From Pedobacter caeni (GTDB lineage: Bacteria; Bacteroidota; Bacteroidia; Sphingobacteriales; Sphingobacteriaceae): DNA of 64,000 nucleotides. This document shows positions 51,429-61,036 of this stretch, one piece after another. Position 1 is the stretch's first letter. Each line of letters begins with the position of its first letter. The notes below the pieces were generated by a model, which saw only the letters and a list, made by a program, of their open reading frames with translations, made no database searches and was not told where the DNA came from. Made by a program: the position numbers and the translations under genes. The stretch spans positions 1,302,001 through 1,366,000 of the forward strand of contig NZ_FQUQ01000001.1 in the NCBI RefSeq assembly GCF_900129215.1, read 5' to 3'.

Positions 51429-52159
51429 ACTGTATCATTGTAGACGACGAGCCCTTAGCCAGACAAGAAATGCAGGCACTGATTAAGGAGGTCTCCAATA
51501 TTGAAATTTTGGGAGAATTTTCCAACGCCCGGGCAGCTCTTGATTTTCTGAGCACAAATGATACTGATCTGATCTTTTTGGATATCGAAATGCCCATGGT
51601 CTCCGGAATTGAGTTTGCCGGATTATTGCCAGCTCCAACATTGGTCATCTTTACAACCGCCTATCCGCAATATGCCCTGAAGAGCTATGAACTGGATGCA
51701 ATTGATTACCTCCTTAAACCTGTAGATACATTCAGGCTGGATAAAGCAATAAAAAAGGCAGAATTGTACAAAAGTCTGCTTTCAAATCACCCTGAACAAA
51801 ATACCCTTGAGGGAAACACAGCAGATTTTCTTCTGATTAAATCAGACAGAAGATTTCACAAGATAAAATACAACGACATCAGGTTTATAGAAGGCTTGAA
51901 AGATTATGTCGTCATCCATATGGCCAATCAGAAGCTGATCACGGCCATGAACCTGAAAACTTTCCACCAAAAAATCCCTCAGGACCTTTTTATACGGGTC
52001 AGTAAATCCTACATCGTAAACAAAAACTGCATAGAATCTTTTGACCACCACACCATTTATCTGAATGGAAACGATCTGCCATTAGGTGAATTTTATAAGA
52101 AAGAGTTCTTTAGTTTGTTTTCAGGAGGAACAATTTCTGCAGACAGGGAGATCAGCTAA
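51425..52159 (+). CDS. LytTR-family response regulator
   Basis: A 244-residue response regulator. The receiver (1-115) has DDEP at 7-10, phosphoacceptor D53 (FLDIEMP), Thr in FTTAYP and Lys in YLLKP. The LytTR DNA-binding domain fills about 135-235 (DRRFHKIKYNDIRFIEGLKDYVVIH, FIRVSKSYIVNKNCIESF). It is the partner of the LytS-type kinase directly upstream. The neighbouring OM barrel is divergent and could be its target. Confidence 0.94.
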   Translation: MNCIIVDDEPLARQEMQALIKEVSNIEILGEFSNARAALDFLSTNDTDLIFLDIEMPMVSGIEFAGLLPAPTLVIFTTAYPQYALKSYELDAIDYLLKPVDTFRLDKAIKKAELYKSLLSNHPEQNTLEGNTADFLLIKSDRRFHKIKYNDIRFIEGLKDYVVIHMANQKLITAMNLKTFHQKIPQDLFIRVSKSYIVNKNCIESFDHHTIYLNGNDLPLGEFYKKEFFSLFSGGTISADREIS

Positions 52160-52172
52160 AGCCATTGGTCTT

Positions 52173-52745
52173 TTATTGATCCCTTTTCAGGTCAAAAAAA
52201 TCGCTGAAATAAATATTTTCAATAACCCAGTTACCATCTTTCCTATAACATCTGCTGGCATTAACAATAGTTCCACCGAGTAAATTTCCATTAAGTTTTG
52301 ATTCCTTTCTGATTTCAAGTGTATCCCATTTCAATACCAGTTTTATTTCATAATCAGTGAATGCAGATCGTTCCAGTAATATCAGTTTATTCTTTACATA
52401 CTTATAACTGATGCGATTCTTTCTATCAGTTATCGTAGCATTTACTGACGCATATTGAGGATCATAACTCTCCAGGAGAAACAATGTATCCATCTCTTTT
52501 TTCAGAAATTCAGCCTGACTAGTCTTATAAACCTTCGTTCTTGCTTTCAGCTTGAGGAGTTCTACCGTAACTGGAGTTTTATCTTTAACCCTTCCCTGCC
52601 TGAGGTACATTTCATTTGAAATAACCGGAAAATTTAAATCTCTTGAACAACCTGGAATTGTAAAGAGCAATGTTCCCATTAAAGCCAATGCAACGATAGG
52701 TAAAAAGCGAAGGCCAGCAGGTGAATCTGTTTTTTTAATGGTCAT
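52173..52745 (-). CDS. Lipoprotein of unknown function
   Basis: A 190-residue protein with an N-terminal lipoprotein signal ending TIPGC (Cys33). The mature part is a single soluble domain of mixed beta strands. No family recognised. It is convergent with the LytTR gene and about 40 bases downstream of the next minus-strand gene. Confidence 0.7.
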   Translation of the reverse strand: MTIKKTDSPAGLRFLPIVALALMGTLLFTIPGCSRDLNFPVISNEMYLRQGRVKDKTPVTVELLKLKARTKVYKTSQAEFLKKEMDTLFLLESYDPQYASVNATITDRKNRISYKYVKNKLILLERSAFTDYEIKLVLKWDTLEIRKESKLNGNLLGGTIVNASRCYRKDGNWVIENIYFSDFFDLKRDQ

Positions 52746-52785
52746 TGAGTTCTTTTTCCGGGATCAATCATTAGCAAGGCCAATC

Positions 52786-53151
52786 TCATTTATTAATCAA
52801 ATAATTAAGGTATTCTTCTTGTATCATTCCGTCATTTACAAAATGATCTATTTCAGCACCATATTTATCTAATGAAAAATTAATCACTTCATCTGGTGTA
52901 TTAAAAGTATCTAACAAACCATAAGGCTCGTCCGGATCAACTACCGTAAAATCCGAGATATCAAGATTATCTACACCTCCCTGATCATAACACTCTATAT
53001 ACAGAAGATTATATTCTTCCTTTTGTGAATATATACGAAGCCATTTGAGAACTCTGCCGTCATCACTGTCATAGTGCCCTAACCACTGCTCTACTGCTTT
53101 CCCAACATTGAGTTTAGCCTTTAGTTGTTCCCTTGTCAGGTAATTATTCAT
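52786..53151 (-). CDS. Small acidic protein of unknown function
   Basis: A 121-residue soluble, acidic protein (MNNYLTREQLKAKLNVGKAVEQWLG...). No signal peptide; mixed helix and strand. The shape recalls immunity-type proteins, but no domain is recognisable. It has its own -7 box at 53194-53201, 43 bases upstream. Confidence 0.7.
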   Translation of the reverse strand: MNNYLTREQLKAKLNVGKAVEQWLGHYDSDDGRVLKWLRIYSQKEEYNLLYIECYDQGGVDNLDISDFTVVDPDEPYGLLDTFNTPDEVINFSLDKYGAEIDHFVNDGMIQEEYLNYLINK

Positions 53152-53193
53152 GTATTATTCTTTAATTCTCTTTTATCTCTTCTCTTTTTCTAT

Positions 53194-53201
53194 CAAAAGT
53201 A
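53194..53201 (-). promoter_or_regulatory. -7 box TACTTTTG for the small acidic protein gene
   Basis: Exact TANNTTTG match on the minus strand, 42 bases before the ATG at 53151. Confidence 0.5.
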
Positions 53202-53205
53202 GCGT

Positions 53206-53781
53206 TTAATTACATCCGATTTCAGGAAGACATAATTGAGGCGGAAGTCCGCCCATTATAGAGATACCCAGTTTCTTCTTTTCCAGTTGAAAGAAAAGAA
53301 CATTTTTCTGGATAAATATCGGTAAATCTCCGGGCATGGATAACCGATAATCCATGATACTATTTTGTCTATCATCGATAAATACCACTTCGCTCCTACC
53401 TCTAGGAGATAACATTTCTCCGATTCCCCATATGGTGAAGTTCGTGATGATGTGATAAGATTTTTTGGTTTTGAGATCCTTTAACCGGCCCAAATATTTT
53501 ATTTCGGTTTTTGAACTCCTATCCCTGATTTTTTGCAACTGATTAATCTTACCTGAATTGATGAATTTCTTATAAAACTTTAATTTCTCCTTATCAAGAG
53601 CGGCGTTCTTTTTGAGTAAAATTTCGCTCATTTCCTCTTTAAAAGATAAAGTATCATAGACTACATCTATTCTTTTTGACTTATCATTCTGTGCACTTTG
53701 TACCTGGCTTTTAGCACTCTGACTGCAAGCCACAACAAAAAAAACTGTAAAAACAGAGAGATAACCTAAAGCCATTTTCAT
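53206..53781 (-). CDS. Lipoprotein of unknown function
   Basis: A 191-residue protein with signal and lipobox VVAC (Cys19). The mature part has a helical first half rich in Lys and a beta-strand second half (SYHIITNFTIWGIGEM). Ends with CLPEIGCN, so two further Cys could form a disulfide. No family recognised. It follows the DUF2199 gene by 6 bases on the same strand. Confidence 0.7.
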   Translation of the reverse strand: MKMALGYLSVFTVFFVVACSQSAKSQVQSAQNDKSKRIDVVYDTLSFKEEMSEILLKKNAALDKEKLKFYKKFINSGKINQLQKIRDRSSKTEIKYLGRLKDLKTKKSYHIITNFTIWGIGEMLSPRGRSEVVFIDDRQNSIMDYRLSMPGDLPIFIQKNVLFFQLEKKKLGISIMGGLPPQLCLPEIGCN

Positions 53782-53787
53782 CTGGTG

Positions 53788-54312
53788 TTATGACTGATCT
53801 TCTCCAAACAACGCAGCAATCCTGCGCTCTGCCTCTTCCATTGAAATTCCATCATAATAATCCCTGACAAACGGATGGTCAGTACCCTGATGGGGAATAA
53901 CGTCTGGTCGTTGATTGCCTTTTCTCGTTTCCACATTCATTGGAATTGAATTGCTAAAATCATAATCCGGCAGCCAGTTTGACAACCATCCAAAGTAAAC
54001 CACTTCATGGTTTTCATTGTTAAAATTCTCATTGTAATCTAGGAAACTGGATTCACTCAGTGAAACCCAAACACCATAATCCAACCCGTCACAACTTCCG
54101 GTTACTTTCTGAGTCAGTGTAACCCGTATAAAAAAGTCAGTCCGATCCGGATATTCAATGACGCAAAAATCTTCGTTAAGCTCAGTTTGTCCGTATTGTT
54201 TTTCTTCCTCACTGAGCCCGGCATAACTGGCAGGGCAAGGAAAAGCAAGCGCAGGCCATTCGTAATGTTCTTTGCCACATGATGAGCAAATGAAAGTGTT
54301 TAGAGAATTCAT
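53788..54312 (-). CDS. DUF2199 domain protein
   Basis: A 174-residue protein matching DUF2199: an N-terminal zinc-binding pair (FICSSCGKEH), YGQTELNEDFCVIEYPDRTDFFIRVTL, then DYGVWVSLSESSF and a surface loop YFGWLSNWLPDY. DUF2199 proteins are of unknown function but common in bacteria, often near immunity-type genes. A -7 box TAATTTTG is at 54321-54328. It is upstream of a lipoprotein by 6 bases and may be co-transcribed. Confidence 0.82.
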   Translation of the reverse strand: MNSLNTFICSSCGKEHYEWPALAFPCPASYAGLSEEEKQYGQTELNEDFCVIEYPDRTDFFIRVTLTQKVTGSCDGLDYGVWVSLSESSFLDYNENFNNENHEVVYFGWLSNWLPDYDFSNSIPMNVETRKGNQRPDVIPHQGTDHPFVRDYYDGISMEEAERRIAALFGEDQS

Positions 54313-54320
54313 AATTGCCC

Positions 54321-54328
54321 CAAAATTA
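54321..54328 (-). promoter_or_regulatory. -7 box TAATTTTG for the DUF2199 gene
   Basis: Exact TANNTTTG match on the minus strand, 8 bases before the ATG at 54312; the leader would be almost absent. Confidence 0.45.
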
Positions 54329-54368
54329 ATCTTTTCACCCTAATTCAGTAAAATAAGAAGAACTAAAG

Positions 54369-54638
54369 TTAAAGCCCCCAGTTAATTTTGTGGTCAGATT
54401 TCTCCATGGCCTGAACAATAAGGTCTCTGGGGTCGCCATAAAAACCTGATGCAAAGATTTCCTCAACAATTTCAACTTTGCCATTGGCCAGGCATAAAAT
54501 ACAACGGGCAAGCTGGGCAGGTCCAACATTTAAACTTGCTGTAAATAATGAGCACATTTTTTCAGTGACATAGTTTTTGTCAGCATCACTGGCAAATGTC
54601 TGTTCAATGGTCGTAATGATGTCTTCTGGCAATGTCAT
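54369..54638 (-). CDS. Small protein of unknown function downstream of the permease
   Basis: An 89-residue helical protein (MTLPEDIITTIEQTFASDADKN...) with two Cys in RCILCLANG. No family recognised. The frame before ATG 54638 starts at a TTG and is less likely to be used. It follows the permease by 45 bases on the same strand and may be co-transcribed. Confidence 0.65.
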   Translation of the reverse strand: MTLPEDIITTIEQTFASDADKNYVTEKMCSLFTASLNVGPAQLARCILCLANGKVEIVEEIFASGFYGDPRDLIVQAMEKSDHKINWGL

Positions 54639-54683
54639 TTTTATACTTTCTTTTTGACCATATTCATTTATGTTAACCAAAGG

Positions 54684-57050
54684 TTATTCATTTCTTAAGG
54701 CATCCACCGCATTCGCCTTCGCCACTTTTACAGATTGAATGCTTACTGTTAACAGCGCAATAATAAGTGAAAGACCCGCCGCCAGCACAAAGGGAAATAT
54801 GGATATTGCTACCCTGAAATCAAATGACGACAACCATTTATTGATCACCACATAAGCCAGAGGAAAGGCAATAAGATTAGCAATGATCACCAATTTTATG
54901 AAATCTCTGTTGAGCAAGGCCAGAATACTATAAGTATTTGCGCCAAGCACCTTACGAATGCTGATTTCTTTTTTACGTTGTTCTGCCATATATAAAGCCA
55001 GGCCGAGTAAGCCCAGACAAGAAATAAATATCGCAAAACCTCCAAACCAATTAGACAAGGTACCCAACAGCTTCTCCTGGGCAAACTTTTTATCAAATGA
55101 TTCGTCTAAAAATGTACGGTCCACAGGGAATTCAGGATTCATTGCTTTAACAATATTGTCTATTTCGGACAATGAGGCACTGATGTTCTGAGCCTCCTTT
55201 AACCTTACCAGAACAACTTCCGCTTTGAATTTACTGATTGGATGGAAAAGCATGGGCATTACCTTTTGGTAAGCAGATAAGGATACAAAATCTTTCATGA
55301 CCCCAATAATGGTAACCGGCTTATCCCAGAATTTAATGGTTGTTCCTACCGGGTTTTTAAGCCCCATGGCTTTTACCGCAGCTTCATTAACCATTACACT
55401 ATTGGAATCGGCATATTTGTCTGAAAATTCGCGCCCTGCTGCCATCACTGTACCCATCGTTTTAACAAAATCATACCCCGAGGACCTATAATTAAACATG
55501 ATGTTTTCATTTGGACTTTTCCCGCTCCAGGTCACATCCATGGTATTCCTGCTGTCCAGATTGATATCATCATTAAAGAAAGTCACATGGCTGGCAACTC
55601 CTGATTTTAGCAATTGCTCTTTTAACAGCTCCAATTTTTTCTGGTCGCCCAGACTTCCCTTTACGGCAATCTGGATCAGGTTATCTTTGTTATATCCAAT
55701 AGGTTTATTTTTGATATAGTTGAGTTGCTGATAAATAACAACCGTACATATAATGAGACAGGCCGCAAATACAAACTGGAAAACGACCAATACTTTACGT
55801 ACGGGAAATGAGGACCCTGCTTTTACGGCAAAGCCTTTCAACGCCCTGACAGGCTCAAATGAAGACAGGTAAAATGCGGGATAGCTCCCGGCCAGGAAGC
55901 CGGTAAAAATGATCAGCGTGAAAAGTGCCAGCCAGAATTTCCAGTTCTGGTATTCGACAATGAGGCTCACGTTCAACAGGTTGTTAAAATAAGGCAGGCT
56001 TATTTCTACCAGAATAAAAGCCAGCACTGTACCCAATAAGGAAAGTAACACGCTTTCGAACATAAACTGAACCATCAATGATTTCCGGCTTGAGCCTATC
56101 GCCTTGCGAACACCAACTTCTTTAGCTCTTTTCCCTGATTTAGCAGTGGTTAAGTTCATGAAATTGATACAGGCAATTAACAGGATGCAGAATGCAAGAA
56201 TGAGAAAGATCCTGAGCTGATCGATTTTACCTCCGATTGATTTCCCATTTTCGAATTCACTGTACAAATGCAGTTTGCTCAATGGGTGGAGTATGGCTTC
56301 GGAAGTGGTTGTTTTATCATTACGCAGATAAATTCCCTTAATAGCTGCACTTGCCTTATCAAAGAGATCGTTATTTTGTAGCTGCACCAGGGTTAAATAA
56401 GAATTATCACCCCAATTGGTCTTTTTTAATTCAGGCATTATTTTTTCTGCAAACACCCAGGGTAAGAGGTAATCAAACTGAATACTGTTGTTCGGTGCTA
56501 CATCTTCAATTATGGCTTCTACTTTTAAGGATTCGCTGTTGTCGAATTTTACGATTTTATTAATTGGATCTTCGTTACCAAACAGGCTCTTAGCCAGAGT
56601 TTCAGTTAGGATAACGGTGTTTACTTCCTGCAGAACCGCATTTGGATTTCCCTTTACAAATTTATAATCGAGTATTTTTAAGAAAGCCGGATCTGCATAG
56701 CGAGCCTTCTTTTTAAATTTCTTTTCACCATTGCTGATTAACTGTGGTCCCATCGATGCCGAGCGCGAGGCAAGGGCCACACCCGGTATTTTAGCGCTTA
56801 CTTCGGCCGCCATAGCGCCGGGAGTTACGTCGACACTGAAGATCTTACCATCTGACTTGATGTTATTATAAACCACATAGGTGTTTTCCTGATTACTAAA
56901 CTGCCTGTCGTAACTCCATTCGTAGTTTACATAAAGCAATAAAACCATACAGCTGGCCAAACCAATCCCTAAGCCACCCACATTGATTAATGTAAATCCT
57001 TTGTTTTTCCAAAGATTCCGGAACGCGATTTTAAAGTTTAATGTAAACAT
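54684..57050 (-). CDS. FtsX/MacB-like ABC transporter permease
   Basis: A 788-residue permease with a duplicated layout: an N-terminal helix, a MacB-type periplasmic domain and an FtsX domain of three helices, then a second periplasmic domain and a second three-helix FtsX domain. Landmarks are AFRNLWKNKGFTLINVGGLGIG at the start and KRAKEVGVRKAIGSSRKSL and KKEISIRKVLGANTYSI at the cytoplasmic loops. Such permeases export or insert macromolecules and work with a LolD/MacB-type ATPase, but none is adjacent. Many Bacteroidota encode several stand-alone copies that share an ATPase. A TATTTTTG -7 box is at 57102-57109. Confidence 0.93.
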   Translation of the reverse strand: MFTLNFKIAFRNLWKNKGFTLINVGGLGIGLASCMVLLLYVNYEWSYDRQFSNQENTYVVYNNIKSDGKIFSVDVTPGAMAAEVSAKIPGVALASRSASMGPQLISNGEKKFKKKARYADPAFLKILDYKFVKGNPNAVLQEVNTVILTETLAKSLFGNEDPINKIVKFDNSESLKVEAIIEDVAPNNSIQFDYLLPWVFAEKIMPELKKTNWGDNSYLTLVQLQNNDLFDKASAAIKGIYLRNDKTTTSEAILHPLSKLHLYSEFENGKSIGGKIDQLRIFLILAFCILLIACINFMNLTTAKSGKRAKEVGVRKAIGSSRKSLMVQFMFESVLLSLLGTVLAFILVEISLPYFNNLLNVSLIVEYQNWKFWLALFTLIIFTGFLAGSYPAFYLSSFEPVRALKGFAVKAGSSFPVRKVLVVFQFVFAACLIICTVVIYQQLNYIKNKPIGYNKDNLIQIAVKGSLGDQKKLELLKEQLLKSGVASHVTFFNDDINLDSRNTMDVTWSGKSPNENIMFNYRSSGYDFVKTMGTVMAAGREFSDKYADSNSVMVNEAAVKAMGLKNPVGTTIKFWDKPVTIIGVMKDFVSLSAYQKVMPMLFHPISKFKAEVVLVRLKEAQNISASLSEIDNIVKAMNPEFPVDRTFLDESFDKKFAQEKLLGTLSNWFGGFAIFISCLGLLGLALYMAEQRKKEISIRKVLGANTYSILALLNRDFIKLVIIANLIAFPLAYVVINKWLSSFDFRVAISIFPFVLAAGLSLIIALLTVSIQSVKVAKANAVDALRNE

Positions 57051-57101
57051 CTGCTGCGATTAAAATTGATATGAGGCCAATATTCAAAGCCTGTGCCAAA
57101 G

Positions 57102-57109
57102 CAAAAATA
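57102..57109 (-). promoter_or_regulatory. -7 box TATTTTTG for the permease gene
   Basis: Exact TANNTTTG match on the minus strand, 51 bases before the ATG at 57050. Confidence 0.5.
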
Positions 57110-57253
57110 CCACGCAAAACACTAATAATAAGCCAATTAAAATAAAAACAAGCGAACACTGTTCATTATCGGACTATTAATACACAGAATCGAACAGTAG
57201 GAAAGGAATGTCTGTTACTCCAGGTATTTTGCTGAAGACATTGCCTCGATGTT

Positions 57254-58003
57254 TTAAAGGTATACCTTTATGAAGAATACGGCTGTGATCAGGAAATTAA
57301 AAATAACGATCCCCCTCCGCAGTTTAACAGGGTCCATCTTTTTCGTATACTTTGCCCCAAAGTAACCACCCAAAATGGTTGCGACCAACATCACACTGGT
57401 TTCGGGCCATGCCACTTTTCCTGCAATTATAAACAAGGTCACGGCTATCGCATTAGCAATGCTCACAAACAATGTTTTATTGGCGTTAATCACTTTGATA
57501 TCCGAAAGGCCGAATAAGCTCCACACGGCCATCATCATAATTCCAACGGCTCCACCAAAATAACCGCCATAGATCCCTAGCAGAAACTGCCCGCTAAGTA
57601 CGATGCCGCTCCCGATATGGATTTTTTTCCGTAATTGATTTCCCAGTTGTTTGCCGAAAGCAAAGGCAAGTGCCCCCGTTAGCAACAGCCAGGGTACGAG
57701 CATACTAAAACTGGCGGAAGAGGTATTTAAGAGCAACAATGCCCCCAAACAACCACCTGCAAAGGTAAGCAGGATCATCAGGCGCATAGAGACATTCGGA
57801 AAAGGTTTGATAAATTCTTTGTACTCCCAGGCACTGACCAGGCTTCCGGGAAACAGAGCCACTGTACTTGAGGCATTGGCTGAAACTGCAGGAACCCCTG
57901 CATACAACATTGCAGGGAACGTAATAAATGAACCACCGCCCGCAGCGGCATTCATTGCTCCTGCAACCAGGCCGGCAAAGAAAATCAGAATCAGACTACT
58001 CAT
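57254..58003 (-). CDS. TauE/SafE-family transporter
   Basis: A 249-residue membrane protein of the TauE/SafE (sulfite exporter) family. It has about eight hydrophobic helices and the family hallmarks GAMNAAAGGGSFITFPAML near the N-terminus and GGYFGGAVGIMMMAVWSL in the middle, with GGYFGAKYTKKMD before the end. It probably exports sulfite, sulfoacetate or another small organic anion; the substrate is unknown. It is a single gene divergent from the secreted protein at 58115. Confidence 0.92.
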   Translation of the reverse strand: MSSLILIFFAGLVAGAMNAAAGGGSFITFPAMLYAGVPAVSANASSTVALFPGSLVSAWEYKEFIKPFPNVSMRLMILLTFAGGCLGALLLLNTSSASFSMLVPWLLLTGALAFAFGKQLGNQLRKKIHIGSGIVLSGQFLLGIYGGYFGGAVGIMMMAVWSLFGLSDIKVINANKTLFVSIANAIAVTLFIIAGKVAWPETSVMLVATILGGYFGAKYTKKMDPVKLRRGIVIFNFLITAVFFIKVYL

Positions 58004-58114
58004 ACACAGATTATTAAATCCTTTCTACTAATTTGCTAAATAAATGATGGAATTCATTTAATATTATTGTCTTATGGAAAAAAGGAAGGCATTGCATCCT
58101 AAAACAAAAGTCCT

Positions 58115-59611
58115 ATGAAATTGACGATACTTTCTGTCCTGTGCATCCTGACCAGCTTTTCCAGAGCGGTGGCCAGCGAATGTTACCACTACCACACCTC
58201 TTCAAAATATTCGGCAATGATCGCAAAGGGAAAACCCGTACTACAGGTACGTGTGATAGATCCAAATGGGAGCAGCATTGCCGAAGAGCGCATCTTTTCC
58301 ATTCAGCTGTCCTGCAAAAGTATCAGTATTGTTTCCACATATGGCGAGGACATTCTTTTACTGGCCGATGATACGTATTACCTGATGTCGAATCGCCCGG
58401 CCTATGATCAGAAAGAAATAACGCCTTTGAAAATTTCGGAAAAGAGAAACATAGAACAGGTTTTACAAACCAATATCCTCCGCATAAAAGGACAATGGTT
58501 CTATTTTCAGCGTAATCCATCATCCGGAAAACTAAATAAAACACTGATCAGCACCTTCCCCGGTCGCCCGGTGATCCTTGCTCATTTCGGGAACAGGAAG
58601 TTCCTGCTTAAAGATCAGAAACAAGTCTGGACCTTTGAATTGGGAGATAAAAAAGCAGTTAGATTTCCCGGTCTGAATGCTGCATCTGTTCAATGTTTTA
58701 AAGCAGGTAACAATGATGAAAAATACTTCCTTACTGATGGGAACCGTTTCTACATTATGGATGTGGGCGTATTGGATAAGACAGATATTACCCAAAGCCT
58801 TTTATCATTAGGTGCTAAAAAACCTTTCAAAATCAAAGAACTTGCCATCAATTGGCTGAATGCATTTGCAGACCTGGGAGACGGGCACATTTGGTGTTAT
58901 ATCGAGGCAGGATTGGGCCTTGAAGACGGCACCAACGCTTATCTTTATCCTTTAAAGGCCAAATGGTCAGGTCCTCAGCATCAGCTGATTTCCAAAAATG
59001 GGAAAGTATATTATAATGGCTGGGAAGCGATAAATGATTTCCCGGCCCTCAACCTCTCTCAGGTAAAACAAGCCCAATCTCTTGAAATTACCGCTTCGGG
59101 ACTTTATTTCGATGGCCTTCAATATTATAACTGTGATTACAATACACAAAAACTAAGTCCTGTGAACTGGCTGAACAATAAAGCCCGGTTTATATCGGGA
59201 ATAACCTCTTACCAGCACGGAACTGAGGCTTTCTTCGACGACGGGCAGAAAATCTTGACTGCCGGCCCTGAAGGTACTGCAAGGAGAATTATCCCACATA
59301 AATCTCCAATAAAAAACCTCAAACTTGCCTACGCCGTTGATGATAAACTACTCATCGAAAACAAAATTATTCCCAATATGGCTAAGCCTGAATCTATGGC
59401 GTATATTGGCTCAACGGTAGATGTAATTCAGGGCTGTGATGGCGGCCGGGGACAGGTCCCTGTAGTGATCAAATACAATTATTTTTTCAGAGACAGCAAT
59501 GCAGTCTATGTTTACCAATCCGGAGCAAAGGCATTGCGAAAACTGGAAAGATTGTCGCCGGATCAGTTAAAACCCAATGACTATGTGCAAATGCGAAGTG
59601 CCCTTAAATAA
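58115..59611 (+). CDS. Secreted beta-rich protein of unknown function
   Basis: A 498-residue exported protein (signal peptide ending near AVASE). Repeated short strand-turn elements such as GEDILLLADDTYYLM, GNRKFLLKDQKQVWTFE and SKNGKVYYNGWEAIND suggest a beta-propeller-like or DKNYY-type repeat structure. No enzymatic motif was seen. The C-terminus has a Gly-rich strand with CDGGRG. A role as a surface or periplasmic binding protein is possible. It has no obvious partner gene. Confidence 0.65.
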   Translation: MKLTILSVLCILTSFSRAVASECYHYHTSSKYSAMIAKGKPVLQVRVIDPNGSSIAEERIFSIQLSCKSISIVSTYGEDILLLADDTYYLMSNRPAYDQKEITPLKISEKRNIEQVLQTNILRIKGQWFYFQRNPSSGKLNKTLISTFPGRPVILAHFGNRKFLLKDQKQVWTFELGDKKAVRFPGLNAASVQCFKAGNNDEKYFLTDGNRFYIMDVGVLDKTDITQSLLSLGAKKPFKIKELAINWLNAFADLGDGHIWCYIEAGLGLEDGTNAYLYPLKAKWSGPQHQLISKNGKVYYNGWEAINDFPALNLSQVKQAQSLEITASGLYFDGLQYYNCDYNTQKLSPVNWLNNKARFISGITSYQHGTEAFFDDGQKILTAGPEGTARRIIPHKSPIKNLKLAYAVDDKLLIENKIIPNMAKPESMAYIGSTVDVIQGCDGGRGQVPVVIKYNYFFRDSNAVYVYQSGAKALRKLERLSPDQLKPNDYVQMRSALK

Positions 59612-59634
59612 AGATCCCCATTGAGTCTGACCAT

Positions 59635-60057
59635 TCAGAAGCGAGCCACTTTACCGAGCTTTGATTGATCAAAGAGATCCATGAATTGAGGGTTTTCCAA
59701 TTCTATTTGCCTGATCACAACTTTACTTTCAAAATCTTTGGGTAGTTTGAACTTCCGCCTTAAAAATAGCGTTAGTGTATCTTTGGTTTGCTTATAAAAT
59801 ACCTCCTGAAGTCCCTCTAAAATGTAATCATTTTCAGAATCCCGGTCAATTGAAGTCCATTTGCTTCGTGATAAGGACATGATCTGTTTATCTCCGGAAA
59901 TGCCCCAATTGTCCTTTTTTAAATAAAGTACCTCCTTCAGCTCAGGAAAGCTAATCTCTCTGGTTGTCGATGGTACCATTTCGTAAGCATAGAAAACCGA
60001 ACTTAATATACACAGTACACCGATTAGCAGGGCTCCAATAAAGAATACATATTTCAT
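59635..60057 (-). CDS. Single-pass membrane protein of unknown function
   Basis: A 140-residue protein with an N-terminal transmembrane helix (VFFIGALLIGVLCILSSVFYAYEM) and an exposed soluble domain of strands (TTREISFPELKEVLYLKK, DTLTLFLRRKFKLP). No family recognised. ATG 60057 is used; the longer frame starts at TTG. It is 24 bases from the convergent end of the gene at 58115. Confidence 0.65.
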   Translation of the reverse strand: MKYVFFIGALLIGVLCILSSVFYAYEMVPSTTREISFPELKEVLYLKKDNWGISGDKQIMSLSRSKWTSIDRDSENDYILEGLQEVFYKQTKDTLTLFLRRKFKLPKDFESKVVIRQIELENPQFMDLFDQSKLGKVARF

Positions 60058-60116
60058 AATCAATCAGCTGCTGTCTAAAGTACTAAATATTTTCAAAAAC
60101 CGGCAGTAAGCAAACA

Positions 60117-60995
60117 TCATACATTCATACCTGCAAGAAATCTCCCAACACGTGCATTGATTTCATCCGGGAACTCTCCATTAATTGCATGTGAAGCCTT
60201 TGGCCAAATCTCAGCTTCCACCTTGCTGGAAAGGCTTTTTGCAAAGGCTAAAGCTTTAACTGAATCATGTACAATGCTTTTACCGGCAAAAATAACCAGG
60301 ATGGGCGGCCGGATCCCATTTAATTCTTCTACCGTAAACTGTTTAGGTGCGGGCGTTTTGATCGCAAAATCTTTTAATCCGATTGAAATCAGCAGGGAGG
60401 TGGAGTTTTCAGGGTCAACCTCAGCTCCTCCGGAAATCCAGCTAAATGATTTTTTACGCCAGGATTCAGGAATAAAGGGAAGGGTGGAAATCAATGAAAA
60501 CAGAATGATCTTCAGAGAAAATGGAGCAAATACCAATGCGGGGTCCAGCAAAATAATGGATGCAATGTATTTTTGATAATGGACGGCATAATTTACAGCA
60601 GACCATCCGCCAAAAGAAACACCTAACAAGTGCACCTGCTCTACCTCTAGTTCGGTGATGACCTCTTCCACCCAATCGGCCTGCTGATGGTTATTTTTGA
60701 TAGGACTGGTTTGGGTGCTTAAACCTGGTTCTCCCAGGAGGTCCATCGCATACACATCATGGGTCTTCAATAATCCGCTCAGATTGGTTTCCCACATGGG
60801 GGTTGATGCTGCCCTGCCCGGAAAGAGCAGAATGGGAAGGCCTCCCCTATTTCCAAACTGATAAACCCTTACTGTTCCATAAGTAGTTTTGATATCAAGG
60901 ATCTCCATTGGTACCGGAAGCTTTTTCATGGCTTCAGCATAAAATTTAAGAAAGCGCTGATGTATCTCTTCTGATTTGAATTGACTGGTTTCCAT
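60117..60995 (-). CDS. Alpha/beta hydrolase
   Basis: A 292-residue cytoplasmic alpha/beta hydrolase. Landmarks are oxyanion region LLFPGRAAS, nucleophile elbow LLGVSFGGWSA (GxSxG form G-V-S-F-G) and the catalytic His in ASHAINGEFP. The acid is likely the Asp of VIFAGKSIVHD. It is probably an esterase or a C-C bond hydrolase of unknown substrate. It is 41 bases downstream of the metallo-beta-lactamase-fold gene on the same strand, and the AraC gene is divergent from both, so the three probably form one regulated unit. Confidence 0.88.
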   Translation of the reverse strand: METSQFKSEEIHQRFLKFYAEAMKKLPVPMEILDIKTTYGTVRVYQFGNRGGLPILLFPGRAASTPMWETNLSGLLKTHDVYAMDLLGEPGLSTQTSPIKNNHQQADWVEEVITELEVEQVHLLGVSFGGWSAVNYAVHYQKYIASIILLDPALVFAPFSLKIILFSLISTLPFIPESWRKKSFSWISGGAEVDPENSTSLLISIGLKDFAIKTPAPKQFTVEELNGIRPPILVIFAGKSIVHDSVKALAFAKSLSSKVEAEIWPKASHAINGEFPDEINARVGRFLAGMNV

Positions 60996-61036
60996 AGGTA
61001 TATGGTTATTGTTTTATTTATAGGTGATGGTATTAT

